DNA from: Rhynochetos jubatus
Lineage: Eukaryota; Chordata; Aves; Eurypygiformes; Rhynochetidae
Assembly: GCA_027574665.1 (NCBI GenBank)
Contig: CM050655.1
Location: forward strand, 930,001-994,000
Reading direction: 5' to 3'
Length of the DNA: 64,000 nucleotides
The notes beneath the pieces were generated by a model. It was given only the letters and a program-made list of their open reading frames with translations. It was not told the origin of the DNA and ran no database searches. Both the position numbers and the translations under genes were made by a program. Shown piece after piece: positions 1-11,474 of the stretch (the first letter of the stretch is position 1; the number at the start of each line of letters is the position of its first letter).

Positions 1-396
1 GCTTAGAAACAAACCTCTCCCTTTTCCTCCAAAAGGGAGAGAGCTACGAGAGAATTTCTTAGGGAAACCTTGTTTGTTTTGGCAGAGCACTGCATGCCTC
101 TTAAGACAGAGCTCTGGATCCCCGGGAAAGTCGAAATCCACAGGGTCACCTTCTCTGTGCTAACCGGCTCGGAGAGGCTCGAAGGCGCGGCTCGTTGAAG
201 CGTCTGCCCGAACACGGACATCTAAAGCAGCACTGTAATGCGACCAAACAGAAAGAGTTAGGAGAGAATTTCTTGTCCCTTCTTGCTGCGCCTTTGCAGA
301 GCACTGCGTGCCAGAGCAGCCGGATCGCTGTGTCGCTTGCAATCTCCAGTTGCAACAGTGCCACAGTTCCTCGGCAACAGAAAGAGCTAGGAAGGA

Positions 397-402
397 ATTA
401 TT
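397..402 (+). repeat. 1-bp-deletion monomer haplotype (first of 3)
   Basis: GGAATTATTGCGC replaces GGAATTGCTTGCGC at the start of sub-repeat C. The same change is found near 7,004 and 11,251, always with CCAGTTGCAACAG instead of CCAGTTCCAACAG. The spacings are 6,607 and 4,247 bp (14 and 9 monomers, each less 1 bp). It is a marker for recent exchange inside subfamily I. Confidence 0.85.
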
Positions 403-485
403 GCGCTGATTTCTCTCGCTGTGCTCTAGCAGTTCGTTCCCTTTTCGGCAGAGCGCGGGACCGCTTGCAAAGCTTAGAAACAAAC

Positions 486-512
486 CTCTCCCTTTTCCTC
501 CAAAAGGGAGAG
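486..512 (+). repeat. Monomer hairpin, 11-bp arms (subfamily I example)
   Basis: CTCTCCCTTTT (486-496) and AAAAGGGAGAG (502-512) are perfect inverted arms around the 5-base loop CCTCC. The tract is also a 17-nt pyrimidine run followed directly by a 13-nt purine run. It recurs once per monomer (15-41 in the first). In subfamily II the right arm reads AAAAGGGAAAG, leaving one mismatch in the stem. The spacer and left arm look invariant in the monomers I read. No function is known; a short cruciform or an unusual pyrimidine/purine structure is possible. Confidence 0.85.
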
Positions 513-725
513 AGCTACGAGAGAATTTCTTAGGGAAACCTTGTTTGTTTTGGCAGAGCACTGCATGCCTCTTAAGACAGAGCTCTGGATCCCCGGGAAA
601 GTCGAAATCCACAGGGTCACCTTCTCTGTGCTAACCGGCTCGGAGAGGCTCGAAGGCGCGGCTCGTTGAAGCGTCTGCCCGAACACGGACATCTAAAGCA
701 GCACTGTAATGCGACCAAACAGAAA
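512..725 (+). repeat. Sub-repeat A (214 bp) of the reference monomer
   Basis: It starts GAGCTACGAGAGAATTTCTT, which matches the start of sub-repeat B (GAGTTAGGAGAGAATTTCTT) at 18 of 20 bases. Both also have GCAGAGCACTGC followed by RTGCC at the same offset (41 bases after the anchor; 553 in A and 767 in B). After that A is unlike B and is about 85 bp longer. The extra part holds the CENP-B-box-like element and the GC-rich CTCGGAGAGGCTCGAAGG segment. I infer a common ancestor for A and B, with later insertion or replacement in A. Confidence 0.75.
591..607 (-). promoter_or_regulatory. CENP-B-box-like 17-bp element, intact form
   Basis: On the minus strand the element reads TTTCGACTTTCCCGGGG. 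The mammalian CENP-B box needs nTTCGnnnnAnnCGGGn. Here TTCG and CGGG are present at exactly the right spacing, and only the central A is T, so 8 of 9 essential bases match. The first instance is at 120-136 and the last at 63,806-63,822. Ninety of the 136 copies in the window are of this intact form, in the contexts GGATCC (subfamily I), GTATCC or GAATCC (subfamily II). CENP-B binding is not shown: the missing A is one of the essential positions, and a match this good is expected by chance in roughly one 472-bp monomer in ten (both strands). Confidence 0.35.
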
Positions 726-854
726 GAGTTAGGAGAGAATTTCTTGTCCCTCCTTGCTGCGCCTTTGCAGAGCACTGCGTGCCAGAGCAGCCGGATCGCT
801 GTGTTGCTTGCAATCTCCAGTTCCAACAGTGCCACAGTTCCTCGGCAACAGAAA
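726..854 (+). repeat. Sub-repeat B (129 bp) of the reference monomer
   Basis: It starts GAGTTAGGAGAGAATTTCTT and has GCTTGCAA at offset 80 (position 806), the same offset as in sub-repeat C (935). Equal length and two anchors in register show that B and C are diverged tandem copies of one unit. GCAGAGCACTGCGTGCC at 767 is the counterpart of GCAGAGCACTGCATGCC in A. Confidence 0.8.
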
Positions 855-983
855 GAGCTAGGAAGGAATTGCTTGCGCTGATTTCTCTCGCTGTGCTCTA
901 GCAGTTCGTTCCCTTTTCGGCAGAGCGCGGGACCGCTTGCAAAGCTTAGAAACAAACCTCTCCCTTTTCCTCCAAAAGGGAGA
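855..983 (+). repeat. Sub-repeat C (129 bp) of the reference monomer
   Basis: It starts GAGCTAGGAAGGAATTGCTT, close to the start of B, and carries GCTTGCAA at offset 80. Its GCAGAGCGCGGGACC lies 24 bp further in than the matching motif of B, and the distance from there to GCTTGCAA is 24 bp shorter, so the two changes cancel out. C ends with the HindIII site and the hairpin tract. In subfamily II the GGAATTGC near its start is often GCAATTGC, which creates an MfeI site (CAATTG). Confidence 0.8.
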
Positions 984-1187
984 GAGCTACGAGAGAATTT
1001 CTTAGGGAAACCTTGTTTGTTTTGGCAGAGCACTGCATGCCTCTTAAGACAGAGCTCTGGATCCCCGGGAAAGTCGAAATCCACAGGGTCACCTTCTCTG
1101 TGCTAACCGGCTCGGAGAGGCTCGAAGGCGCGGCTCGTTGAAGCGTCTGCCCGAACACGGACATCTAAAGCAGCACTGTAATGCGAG

Positions 1188-4019
1188 CAAACAGAAAGAG
1201 TTAGGAGAGAATTTCTTGTCCCTCCTTGCTGCGCCTTTGCAGAGCACTGCGTGCCAGAGCAGCCGGATCGCTGTGTTGCTTGCAATCTCCAGTTCCAACA
1301 GTGCCACAGTTCCTCGGCAACAGAAAGAGCTAGGAAGGAATTGCTTGCGCTGATTTCTCTCGCTGTGCTCTAGCAGTTCGTTCCCTTTTCGGCAGAGCGC
1401 GGGACCGCTTGCAAAGCTTAGAAACAAACCTCTCCCTTTTCCTCCAAAAGGGAGAGAGCTACGAGAGAATTTCTTAGGGAAACCTTGTTTGTTTTGGCAG
1501 AGCACTGCATGCCTCTTAAGACAGAGCTCTGGATCCCCGGGAAAGTCGAAATCCACAGGGTCACCTTCTCTGTGCTAACCGGCTCGGAGAGGCTCGAAGG
1601 CGCGGCTCGTTGAAGCGTCTGCCCGAACACGGACATCTGAAGCAGCACTGTAATGCGAGCAAACAGAAAGAGTTAGGAGAGAATTTCTTGTCCCTCCTTG
1701 CTGCGCCTTTGCAGAGCACTGCGTGCCAGAGCAGCCGGATCGCTGTGTTGCTTGCAATCTCCAGTTCCAACAGTGCCACAGTTCCTCGGCAACAGAAAGA
1801 GCTAGGAAGGAATTGCTTGCGCTGATTTCTCTCGCTGTGCTACAGCAGTTCGTTCCCTTTTCGGCAGAGCGCGGGACCGCTTGCAAAGCTTAGAAACAAA
1901 CCTCTCCCTTTTCCTCCAAAAGGGAGAGAGCTACGAGAGAATTTCTTAGGGAAACCTTGTTTGTTTTGGCAGAGCACTGCATGCCTCTTAAGACAGAGCT
2001 CTGGATCCCCGGGAAAGTCGAAATCCACAGGGTCACCTTCTCTGTGCTAACCGGCTCGGAGAGGCTCGAAGGCGCGGCTCGTTGAAGCGTCTGCCCGAAC
2101 ACGGACATCTAAAGCAGCACTGTAATGCGACCAAACAGAAAGAGTTAGGAGAGAATTTCTTGTCCCTCCTTGCTGCGCCTTTGCAGAGCACTGCGTGCCA
2201 GAGCAGCCGGATCGCTGTGTTGCTTGCAATCTCCAGTTCCAACAGTGCCACAGTTCCTCGGCAACAGAAAGAGCTAGGAAGGAATTGCTTGCGCTGATTT
2301 CTCTCGCTGTGCTCTAGCAGTTCGTTCCCTTTTCGGCAGAGCGCGGGACCGCTTGCAAAGCTTAGAAACAAACCTCTCCCTTTTCCTCCAAAAGGGAGAG
2401 AGCTACGAGAGAATTTCTTAGGGAAACCTTGTTTGTTTTGGCAGAGCACTGCATGCCTCTTAAGACAGAGCTCTGGATCCCCGGGAAAGTCGAAATCCAC
2501 AGGGTCACCTTCTCTGTGCTAACCGGCTCGGAGAGGCTCGAAGGCGCGGCTCGTTGAAGCGTCTGCCCGAACACGGACATCTGAAGCAGCACTGTAATGC
2601 GAGCAAACAGAAAGAGTTAGGAGAGAATTTCTTGTCCCTTCTTGCTGCGCCTTTGCAGAGCACTGCGTGCCAGAGCAGCCGGATCGCTGTGTCGCTTGCA
2701 ATCTCCAGTTCCAACAGTGCCACAGTTCCTCGGCAACAGAAAGAGCTAGGAAGGAATTGCTTGCGCTGATTTCTCTCGCTGTGCTCTAGCAGTTCGTTCC
2801 CTTTTCGGCAGAGCGCGGGACCGCTTGCAAAGCTTAGAAACAAACCTCTCCCTTTTCCTCCAAAAGGGAGAGAGCTACGAGAGAATTTCTTAGGGAAACC
2901 TTGTTTGTTTTGGCAGAGCACTGCATGCCTCTTAAGACAGAGCTCTGGATCCCCGGGAAAGTCGAAATCCACAGGGTCACCTTCTCTGTGCTAACCGGCT
3001 CGGAGAGGCTCGAAGGCGCGGCTCGTTGAAGCGTCTGCCCGAACACGGACATCTGAAGCAGCACTGTAATGCGAGCAAACAGAAAGAGTTAGGAGAGAAT
3101 TTCTTGTCCCTCCTTGCTGCGCCTTTGCAGAGCACTGCGTGCCAGAGCAGCCGGATCGCTGTGTTGCTTGCAATCTCCAGTTCCAACAGTGCCACAGTTC
3201 CTCGGCAACAGAAAGAGCTAGGAAGGAATTGCTTGCGCTGATTTCTCTCGCTGTGCTCTAGCAGTTCGTTCCCTTTTCGGCAGAGCGCGGGACCGCTTGC
3301 AAAGCTTAGAAACAAACCTCTCCCTTTTCCTCCAAAAGGGAGAGAGCTACGAGAGAATTTCTTAGGGAAACCTTGTTTGTTTTGGCAGAGCACTGCATGC
3401 CTCTTAAGACAGAGCTCTGGATCCCCGGGAAAGTCGAAATCCACAGGGTCACCTTCTCTGTGCTAACCGGCTCGGAGAGGCTCGAAGGCGCGGCTCGTTG
3501 AAGCGTCTGCCCGAACACGGACATCTAAAGCAGCACTGTAATGCGACCAAACAGAAAGAGTTAGGAGAGAATTTCTTGTCCCTCCTTGCTGCGCCTTTGC
3601 AGAGCACTGCGTGCCAGAGCAGCCGGATCGCTGTGTCGCTTGCAATCTCCAGTTCCAACAGTGCCACAGTTCCTCGGCAACAGAAAGAGCTAGGAAGGAA
3701 TTGCTTGCGCTGATTTCTCTCGCTGTGCTCTAGCAGTTCGTTCCCTTTTCGGCAGAGCGCGGGACCGCTTGCAAAGCTTAGAAACAAACCTCTCCCTTTT
3801 CCTCCAAAAGGGAGAGAGCTACGAGAGAATTTCTTAGGGAAACCTTGTTTGTTTTGGCAGAGCACTGCATGCCTCTTAAGACAGAGCTCTGGATCCCCGG
3901 GAAAGTCGAAATCCACAGGGTCACCTTCTCTGTGCTAACCGGCTCGGAGAGGCTCGAAGGCGCGGCTCGTTGAAGCGTCTGCCCGAACACGGACATCTAA
4001 AGCAGCACTGTAATGCGAC
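1188..4019 (+). repeat. Higher-order repeat, 6 monomers (2,832 bp), copy 1
   Basis: Every variant site I compared between 1,188 and 4,055 recurs 2,832 bp downstream. The flanking differences are G at 1187 against C at 4019, and C at 4056 against T at 6888. The rare GTGCTACAGCAG variant marks the equivalent monomers near 1,840 and 4,672. Confidence 0.85.
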
Positions 4020-6887
4020 CAAACAGAAAGAGTTAGGAGAGAATTTCTTGTCCCTCCTTGCTGCGCCTTTGCAGAGCACTGCGTGCCAGAGCAGCCGGAT
4101 CGCTGTGTTGCTTGCAATCTCCAGTTCCAACAGTGCCACAGTTCCTCGGCAACAGAAAGAGCTAGGAAGGAATTGCTTGCGCTGATTTCTCTCGCTGTGC
4201 TCTAGCAGTTCGTTCCCTTTTCGGCAGAGCGCGGGACCGCTTGCAAAGCTTAGAAACAAACCTCTCCCTTTTCCTCCAAAAGGGAGAGAGCTACGAGAGA
4301 ATTTCTTAGGGAAACCTTGTTTGTTTTGGCAGAGCACTGCATGCCTCTTAAGACAGAGCTCTGGATCCCCGGGAAAGTCGAAATCCACAGGGTCACCTTC
4401 TCTGTGCTAACCGGCTCGGAGAGGCTCGAAGGCGCGGCTCGTTGAAGCGTCTGCCCGAACACGGACATCTGAAGCAGCACTGTAATGCGAGCAAACAGAA
4501 AGAGTTAGGAGAGAATTTCTTGTCCCTCCTTGCTGCGCCTTTGCAGAGCACTGCGTGCCAGAGCAGCCGGATCGCTGTGTTGCTTGCAATCTCCAGTTCC
4601 AACAGTGCCACAGTTCCTCGGCAACAGAAAGAGCTAGGAAGGAATTGCTTGCGCTGATTTCTCTCGCTGTGCTACAGCAGTTCGTTCCCTTTTCGGCAGA
4701 GCGCGGGACCGCTTGCAAAGCTTAGAAACAAACCTCTCCCTTTTCCTCCAAAAGGGAGAGAGCTACGAGAGAATTTCTTAGGGAAACCTTGTTTGTTTTG
4801 GCAGAGCACTGCATGCCTCTTAAGACAGAGCTCTGGATCCCCGGGAAAGTCGAAATCCACAGGGTCACCTTCTCTGTGCTAACCGGCTCGGAGAGGCTCG
4901 AAGGCGCGGCTCGTTGAAGCGTCTGCCCGAACACGGACATCTAAAGCAGCACTGTAATGCGACCAAACAGAAAGAGTTAGGAGAGAATTTCTTGTCCCTC
5001 CTTGCTGCGCCTTTGCAGAGCACTGCGTGCCAGAGCAGCCGGATCGCTGTGTTGCTTGCAATCTCCAGTTCCAACAGTGCCACAGTTCCTCGGCAACAGA
5101 AAGAGCTAGGAAGGAATTGCTTGCGCTGATTTCTCTCGCTGTGCTCTAGCAGTTCGTTCCCTTTTCGGCAGAGCGCGGGACCGCTTGCAAAGCTTAGAAA
5201 CAAACCTCTCCCTTTTCCTCCAAAAGGGAGAGAGCTACGAGAGAATTTCTTAGGGAAACCTTGTTTGTTTTGGCAGAGCACTGCATGCCTCTTAAGACAG
5301 AGCTCTGGATCCCCGGGAAAGTCGAAATCCACAGGGTCACCTTCTCTGTGCTAACCGGCTCGGAGAGGCTCGAAGGCGCGGCTCGTTGAAGCGTCTGCCC
5401 GAACACGGACATCTGAAGCAGCACTGTAATGCGAGCAAACAGAAAGAGTTAGGAGAGAATTTCTTGTCCCTTCTTGCTGCGCCTTTGCAGAGCACTGCGT
5501 GCCAGAGCAGCCGGATCGCTGTGTCGCTTGCAATCTCCAGTTCCAACAGTGCCACAGTTCCTCGGCAACAGAAAGAGCTAGGAAGGAATTGCTTGCGCTG
5601 ATTTCTCTCGCTGTGCTCTAGCAGTTCGTTCCCTTTTCGGCAGAGCGCGGGACCGCTTGCAAAGCTTAGAAACAAACCTCTCCCTTTTCCTCCAAAAGGG
5701 AGAGAGCTACGAGAGAATTTCTTAGGGAAACCTTGTTTGTTTTGGCAGAGCACTGCATGCCTCTTAAGACAGAGCTCTGGATCCCCGGGAAAGTCGAAAT
5801 CCACAGGGTCACCTTCTCTGTGCTAACCGGCTCGGAGAGGCTCGAAGGCGCGGCTCGTTGAAGCGTCTGCCCGAACACGGACATCTGAAGCAGCACTGTA
5901 ATGCGAGCAAACAGAAAGAGTTAGGAGAGAATTTCTTGTCCCTCCTTGCTGCGCCTTTGCAGAGCACTGCGTGCCAGAGCAGCCGGATCGCTGTGTTGCT
6001 TGCAATCTCCAGTTCCAACAGTGCCACAGTTCCTCGGCAACAGAAAGAGCTAGGAAGGAATTGCTTGCGCTGATTTCTCTCGCTGTGCTCTAGCAGTTCG
6101 TTCCCTTTTCGGCAGAGCGCGGGACCGCTTGCAAAGCTTAGAAACAAACCTCTCCCTTTTCCTCCAAAAGGGAGAGAGCTACGAGAGAATTTCTTAGGGA
6201 AACCTTGTTTGTTTTGGCAGAGCACTGCATGCCTCTTAAGACAGAGCTCTGGATCCCCGGGAAAGTCGAAATCCACAGGGTCACCTTCTCTGTGCTAACC
6301 GGCTCGGAGAGGCTCGAAGGCGCGGCTCGTTGAAGCGTCTGCCCGAACACGGACATCTAAAGCAGCACTGTAATGCGACCAAACAGAAAGAGTTAGGAGA
6401 GAATTTCTTGTCCCTCCTTGCTGCGCCTTTGCAGAGCACTGCGTGCCAGAGCAGCCGGATCGCTGTGTCGCTTGCAATCTCCAGTTCCAACAGTGCCACA
6501 GTTCCTCGGCAACAGAAAGAGCTAGGAAGGAATTGCTTGCGCTGATTTCTCTCGCTGTGCTCTAGCAGTTCGTTCCCTTTTCGGCAGAGCGCGGGACCGC
6601 TTGCAAAGCTTAGAAACAAACCTCTCCCTTTTCCTCCAAAAGGGAGAGAGCTACGAGAGAATTTCTTAGGGAAACCTTGTTTGTTTTGGCAGAGCACTGC
6701 ATGCCTCTTAAGACAGAGCTCTGGATCCCCGGGAAAGTCGAAATCCACAGGGTCACCTTCTCTGTGCTAACCGGCTCGGAGAGGCTCGAAGGCGCGGCTC
6801 GTTGAAGCGTCTGCCCGAACACGGACATCTAAAGCAGCACTGTAATGCGACCAAACAGAAAGAGTTAGGAGAGAATTTCTTGTCCCT
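4020..6887 (+). repeat. Higher-order repeat, 6 monomers (2,832 bp), copy 2
   Basis: This is the tandem partner of the block starting at about 1,188. The breakpoint cannot be placed more exactly than a 36-bp interval, because the sequence is the same on both sides of it. Confidence 0.85.
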
Positions 6888-9800
6888 TCTTGCTGCGCCT
6901 TTGCAGAGCACTGCGTGCCAGAGCAGCCGGATCGCTGTGTCGCTTGCAATCTCCAGTTGCAACAGTGCCACAGTTCCTCGGCAACAGAAAGAGCTAGGAA
7001 GGAATTATTGCGCTGATTTCTCTCGCTGTGCTCTAGCAGTTCGTTCCCTTTTCGGCAGAGCGCGGGACCGCTTGCAAAGCTTAGAAACAAACCTCTCCCT
7101 TTTCCTCCAAAAGGGAGAGAGCTACGAGAGAATTTCTTAGGGAAACCTTGTTTGTTTTGGCAGAGCACTGCATGCCTCTTAAGACAGAGCTCTGGATCCC
7201 CGGGAAAGTCGAAATCCACAGGGTCACCTTCTCTGTGCTAACCGGCTCGGAGAGGCTCGAAGGCGCGGCTCGTTGAAGCGTCTGCCCGAACACGGACATC
7301 TAAAGCAGCACTGTAATGCGACCAAACAGAAAGAGTTAGGAGAGAATTTCTTGTCCCTTCTTGCTGCGCCTTTGCAGAGCACTGCGTGCCAGAGCAGCCG
7401 GATCGCTGTGTCGCTTGCAATCTCCAGTTCCAACAGTGCCACAGTTCCTCGGCAACAGAAAGAGCTAGGAAGCAATTGCTTGCGCTGATTTCTCTCGCTG
7501 TGCTCTAGCAGTTCGTTCCCTTTTCGGCAGAGCGCGGGACCGCTTGCAAAGCTTAGAAACAAACCTCTCCCTTTTCCTCCAAAAGGGAGAGAGCTACGAG
7601 AGAATTTCTTAGGGAAACCTTGTTTGTTTTGGCAGAGCACTGCATGCCTCTTAAGACAGAGCTCTGGATCCCCGGGAAAGTCGAAATCCACAAGGTCACC
7701 TTCTCTGTGCTAACCGGCTCGGAGAGGCTCGAAGGCGCGGCTCGTTGAAGCGTCTGCCCGAACACGGACATCTGAAGCAGCACTGTAATGCGAGCAAACA
7801 GAAAGAGTTAGGAGAGAATTTCTTGTCCCTTCTTGCTGCGCCTTTGCAGAGCACTGCGTGCCAGAGCAGCCGGATCGCTGTGTCGCTTGCAATCTCCAGT
7901 TCCAACAGTGCCACAGTTCCTCGGCAACAGAAAGAGCTAGGAAGGAATTGCTTGCGCTGATTTCTCTCGCTGTGCTACAGCAGTTCGTTCCCTTTTCGGC
8001 AGAGCGCGGGACCGCTTGCAAAGCTTAGAAACAAACCTCTCCCTTTTCCTCCAAAAGGGAGAGAGCTACGAGAGAATTTCTTAGGGAAACCTTGTTTGTT
8101 TTGGCAGAGCACTGCATGCCTCTTAAGACAGAGCTCTGGATCCCCGGGAAAGTCGAAATCCACAGGGTCACCTTCTCTGTGCTAACCGGCTCGGAGAGGC
8201 TCGAAGGCGCGGCTCGTTGAAGCGTCTGCCCGAACACGGACATCTAAAGCAGCACTGTAATGCGACCAAACAGAAAGAGTTAGGAGAGAATTTCTTGTCC
8301 CTCCTTGCTGCGCCTTTGCAGAGCACTGCGTGCCAGAGCAGCCGGATCGCTGTGTTGCTTGCAATCTCCAGTTCCAACAGTGCCACAGTTCCTCGGCAAC
8401 AGAAAGAGCTAGGAAGGAATTGCTTGCGCTGATTTCTCTCGCTGTGCTCTAGCAGTTCGTTCCCTTTTCGGCAGAGCGCGGGACCGCTTGCAAAGCTTAG
8501 AAACAAACCTCTCCCTTTTCCTCCAAAAGGGAGAGAGCTACGAGAGAATTTCTTAGGGAAACCTTGTTTGTTTTGGCAGAGCACTGCATGCCTCTTAAGA
8601 CAGAGCTCTGGATCCCCGGGAAAGTCGAAATCCACAGGGTCACCTTCTCTGTGCTAACCGGCTCGGAGAGGCTCGAAGGCGCGGCTCGTTGAAGCGTCTG
8701 CCCGAACACGGACATCTAAAGCAGCACTGTAATGCGACCAAACAGAAAGAGTTAGGAGAGAATTTCTTGTCCCTCCTTGCTGCGCCTTTGCAGAGCACTG
8801 CGTGCCAGAGCAGCCGGATCGCTGTGTTGCTTGCAATCTCCAGTTCCAACAGTGCCACAGTTCCTCGGCAACAGAAAGAGCTAGGAAGGAATTGCTTGCG
8901 CTGATTTCTCTCGCTGTGCTCTAGCAGTTCGTTCCCTTTTCGGCAGAGCGCGGGACCGCTTGCAAAGCTTAGAAACAAACCTCTCCCTTTTCCTCCAAAA
9001 GGGAGAGAGCTACGAGAGAATTTCTTAGGGAAACCTTGTTTGTTTTGGCAGAGCACTGCATGCCTCTTAAGACAGAGCTCTGGATCCCCGGGAAAGTCGA
9101 AATCCACAGGGTCACCTTCTCTGTGCTAACCGGCTCGGAGAGGCTCGAAGGCGCGGCTCGTTGAAGCGTCTGCCCGAACACGGACATCTGAAGCAGCACT
9201 GTAATGCGACCAAACAGAAAGAGTTAGGAGAGAATTTCTTGTCCCTTCTTGCTGCGCCTTTGCAGAGCACTGCGTGCCAGAGCAGCCGGATCGCTGTGTT
9301 GCTTGCAATCTCCAGTTCCAACAGTGCCACAGTTCCTCGGCAACAGAAAGAGCTAGGAAGGAATTGCTTGCGCTGATTTCTCTCGCTGTGCTCTAGCAGT
9401 TCGTTCCCTTTTCGGCAGAGCGCGGGACTGCTTGCAAAGCTTAGAAACAAACCTCTCCCTTTTCCTCCAAAAGGGAGAGAGCTACGAGAGAATTTCTTAG
9501 GGAAACCTTGTTTGTTTTGGCAGAGCACTGCATGCCTCTTAAGACAGAGCTCTGGATCCCCGGGAAAGTCGAAATCCACAGGGTCACCTTCTCTGCGCTA
9601 ACTGGCTCGGAGAGGCTCGAAGGCGCGGCTCGTTGAAGCGTCTGCCCGAACACGGACATCTAAAGCAGCACTGTAATGCGAGCAAACAGAAAGAGTTAGG
9701 AGAGAATTTCTTGTCCCTCCTTGCTGCGCCTTTGCAGAGCACTGCGTGCCAGAGCAGCCGGATCGCTGTGTTGCTTGCAATCTCCAGTTCCAACAGTGCC

Positions 9801-11474
9801 ACAGTTCCTCGGCAACAGAAAGAGCTAGGAAGGAATTGCTTGCGCTGATTTCTCTCGCTGTGCTCTAGCAGTTCGTTCCCTTTTCGGCAGAGCGCGGGAC
9901 CGCTTGCAAAGCTTAGAAACAAACCTCTCCCTTTTCCTCCAAAAGGGAGAGAGCTACGAGAGAATTTCTTAGGGAAACCTTGTTTGTTTTGGCAGAGCAC
10001 TGCATGCCTCTTAAGACAGAGCTCTGGATCCCCGGGAAAGTCGAAATCCACAGGGTCACCTTCTCTGTGCTAACCGGCTCGGAGAGGCTCGAAGGCGCGG
10101 CTCGTTGAAGCGTCTGCCCGAACACGGACATCTGAAGCAGCACTGTAATGCGACCAAACAGAAAGAGTTAGGAGAGAATTTCTTGTCCCTTCTTGCTGCG
10201 CCTTTGCAGAGCACTGCGTGCCAGAGCAGCCGGATCGCTGTGTCGCTTGCAATCTCCAGTTCCAACAGTGCCACAGTTCCTCGGCAACAGAAAGAGCTAG
10301 GAAGGAATTGCTTGCGCTGATTTCTCTCGCTGTGCTCTAGCAGTTCGTTCCCTTTTCGGCAGAGCGCGGGACTGCTTGCAAAGCTTAGAAACAAACCTCT
10401 CCCTTTTCCTCCAAAAGGGAGAGAGCTACGAGAGAATTTCTTAGGGAAACCTTGTTTGTTTTGGCAGAGCACTGCATGCCTCTTAAGACAGAGCTGTGGA
10501 TCCCCGGGAAAGTCGAAATCCACAGGGTCACCTTCTCTGTGCTAACAGGCTCGGAGAGGCTCGAAGGCGCGGCTCGTTGAAGCGTCTGCCCGAACACGGA
10601 CATCTAAAGCAGCACTGTAATGCGACCAAACAGAAAGAGTTAGGAGAGAATTTCTTGTCCCTCCTTGCTGCGCCTTTGCAGAGCACTGCGTGCCAGAGCA
10701 GCCGGATCGCTGTGTTGCTTGCAATCTCCAGTTCCAACAGTGCCACAGTTCCTCGGCAACAGAAAGAGCTAGGAAGGAATTGCTTGCGCTCTTTTCTCTC
10801 GCTGTGCTACAGCAGTTCGTTCCCTTTTCGGCAGAGCGCCGGACCGCTTGCAAAGCTTAGAAACAAACCTCTCCCTTTTCCTCCAAAAGGGAGAGAGCTA
10901 CGAGAGAATTTCTTAGGGAAACCTTGTTTGTTTTGGCAGAGCACTGCATGCCTCTTAAGACAGAGCTCTGGATCCCCGGGAAAGTCGAAATCCACAGGGT
11001 CACCTTCTCTGTGCTAACCGGCTCGGAGAGGCTCGAAGGCGCGGCTCGTTGAAGCGTCTGCCCGAACACGGACATCTAAAGCAGCACTGTAATGCGACCA
11101 AACAGAAAGAGTTAGGAGAGAATTTCTTGTCCCTTCTTGCTGCGCCTTTGCAGAGCACTGCGTGCCAGAGCAGCCGGATCGCTGTGTCGCTTGCAATCTC
11201 CAGTTGCAACAGTGCCACAGTTCCTCGGCAACAGAAAGAGCTAGGAAGGAATTATTGCGCTGATTTCTCTCGCTGTGCTCTAGCAGTTCGTTCCCTTTTC
11301 GGCAGAGCGCGGGACCGCTTGCAAAGCTTAGAAACAAACCTCTCCCTTTTCCTCCAAAAGGGAGAGAGCTACGAGAGAATTTCTTAGGGAAACCTTGTTT
11401 GTTTTGGCAGAGCACTGCATGCCTCTTAAGACAGAGCTCTGGATCCCCGGGAAAGTCGAAATCCACAGGGTCAC

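Larger units (their letters stand above)
512..983 (+). repeat. Reference monomer of 472 bp
   Basis: This is the first monomer of full standard length, measured from one GAGCTACGAG to the next (512 to 984). It contains, in order: sub-repeat A with the motifs GCATGC, CTTAAG, the 10-bp palindrome CAGAGCTCTG, GGATCC and CCCGGG; the CENP-B-box-like element; a GC-rich segment with CTCGGAGAGGCTCGAAGG; sub-repeat B; sub-repeat C; a HindIII site (AAGCTT); and the pyrimidine/purine hairpin that leads into the next monomer. A hand count gives about 53% GC and 25 CpG per monomer. Because 472 = 3 x 157 + 1, every reading frame shifts at each monomer, so no frame can stay open along the array. Confidence 0.95.

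Noticed and set aside
431-441. RNA polymerase III B-box-like AGTTCGTTCCC
   Set aside because: It lacks the A after TTCG and the T before the final CC, and I found no A-box at a suitable distance or T-run terminator. I do not call a tRNA-derived element.
577-597. Cluster of restriction-site palindromes (CAGAGCTCTG, GGATCC, CCCGGG) as a sign of cloning vector
   Set aside because: The cluster is part of each subfamily I monomer and mutates naturally in subfamily II (GTATCC, GAATCC, GGATCA), so it is genuine satellite sequence rather than a polylinker.
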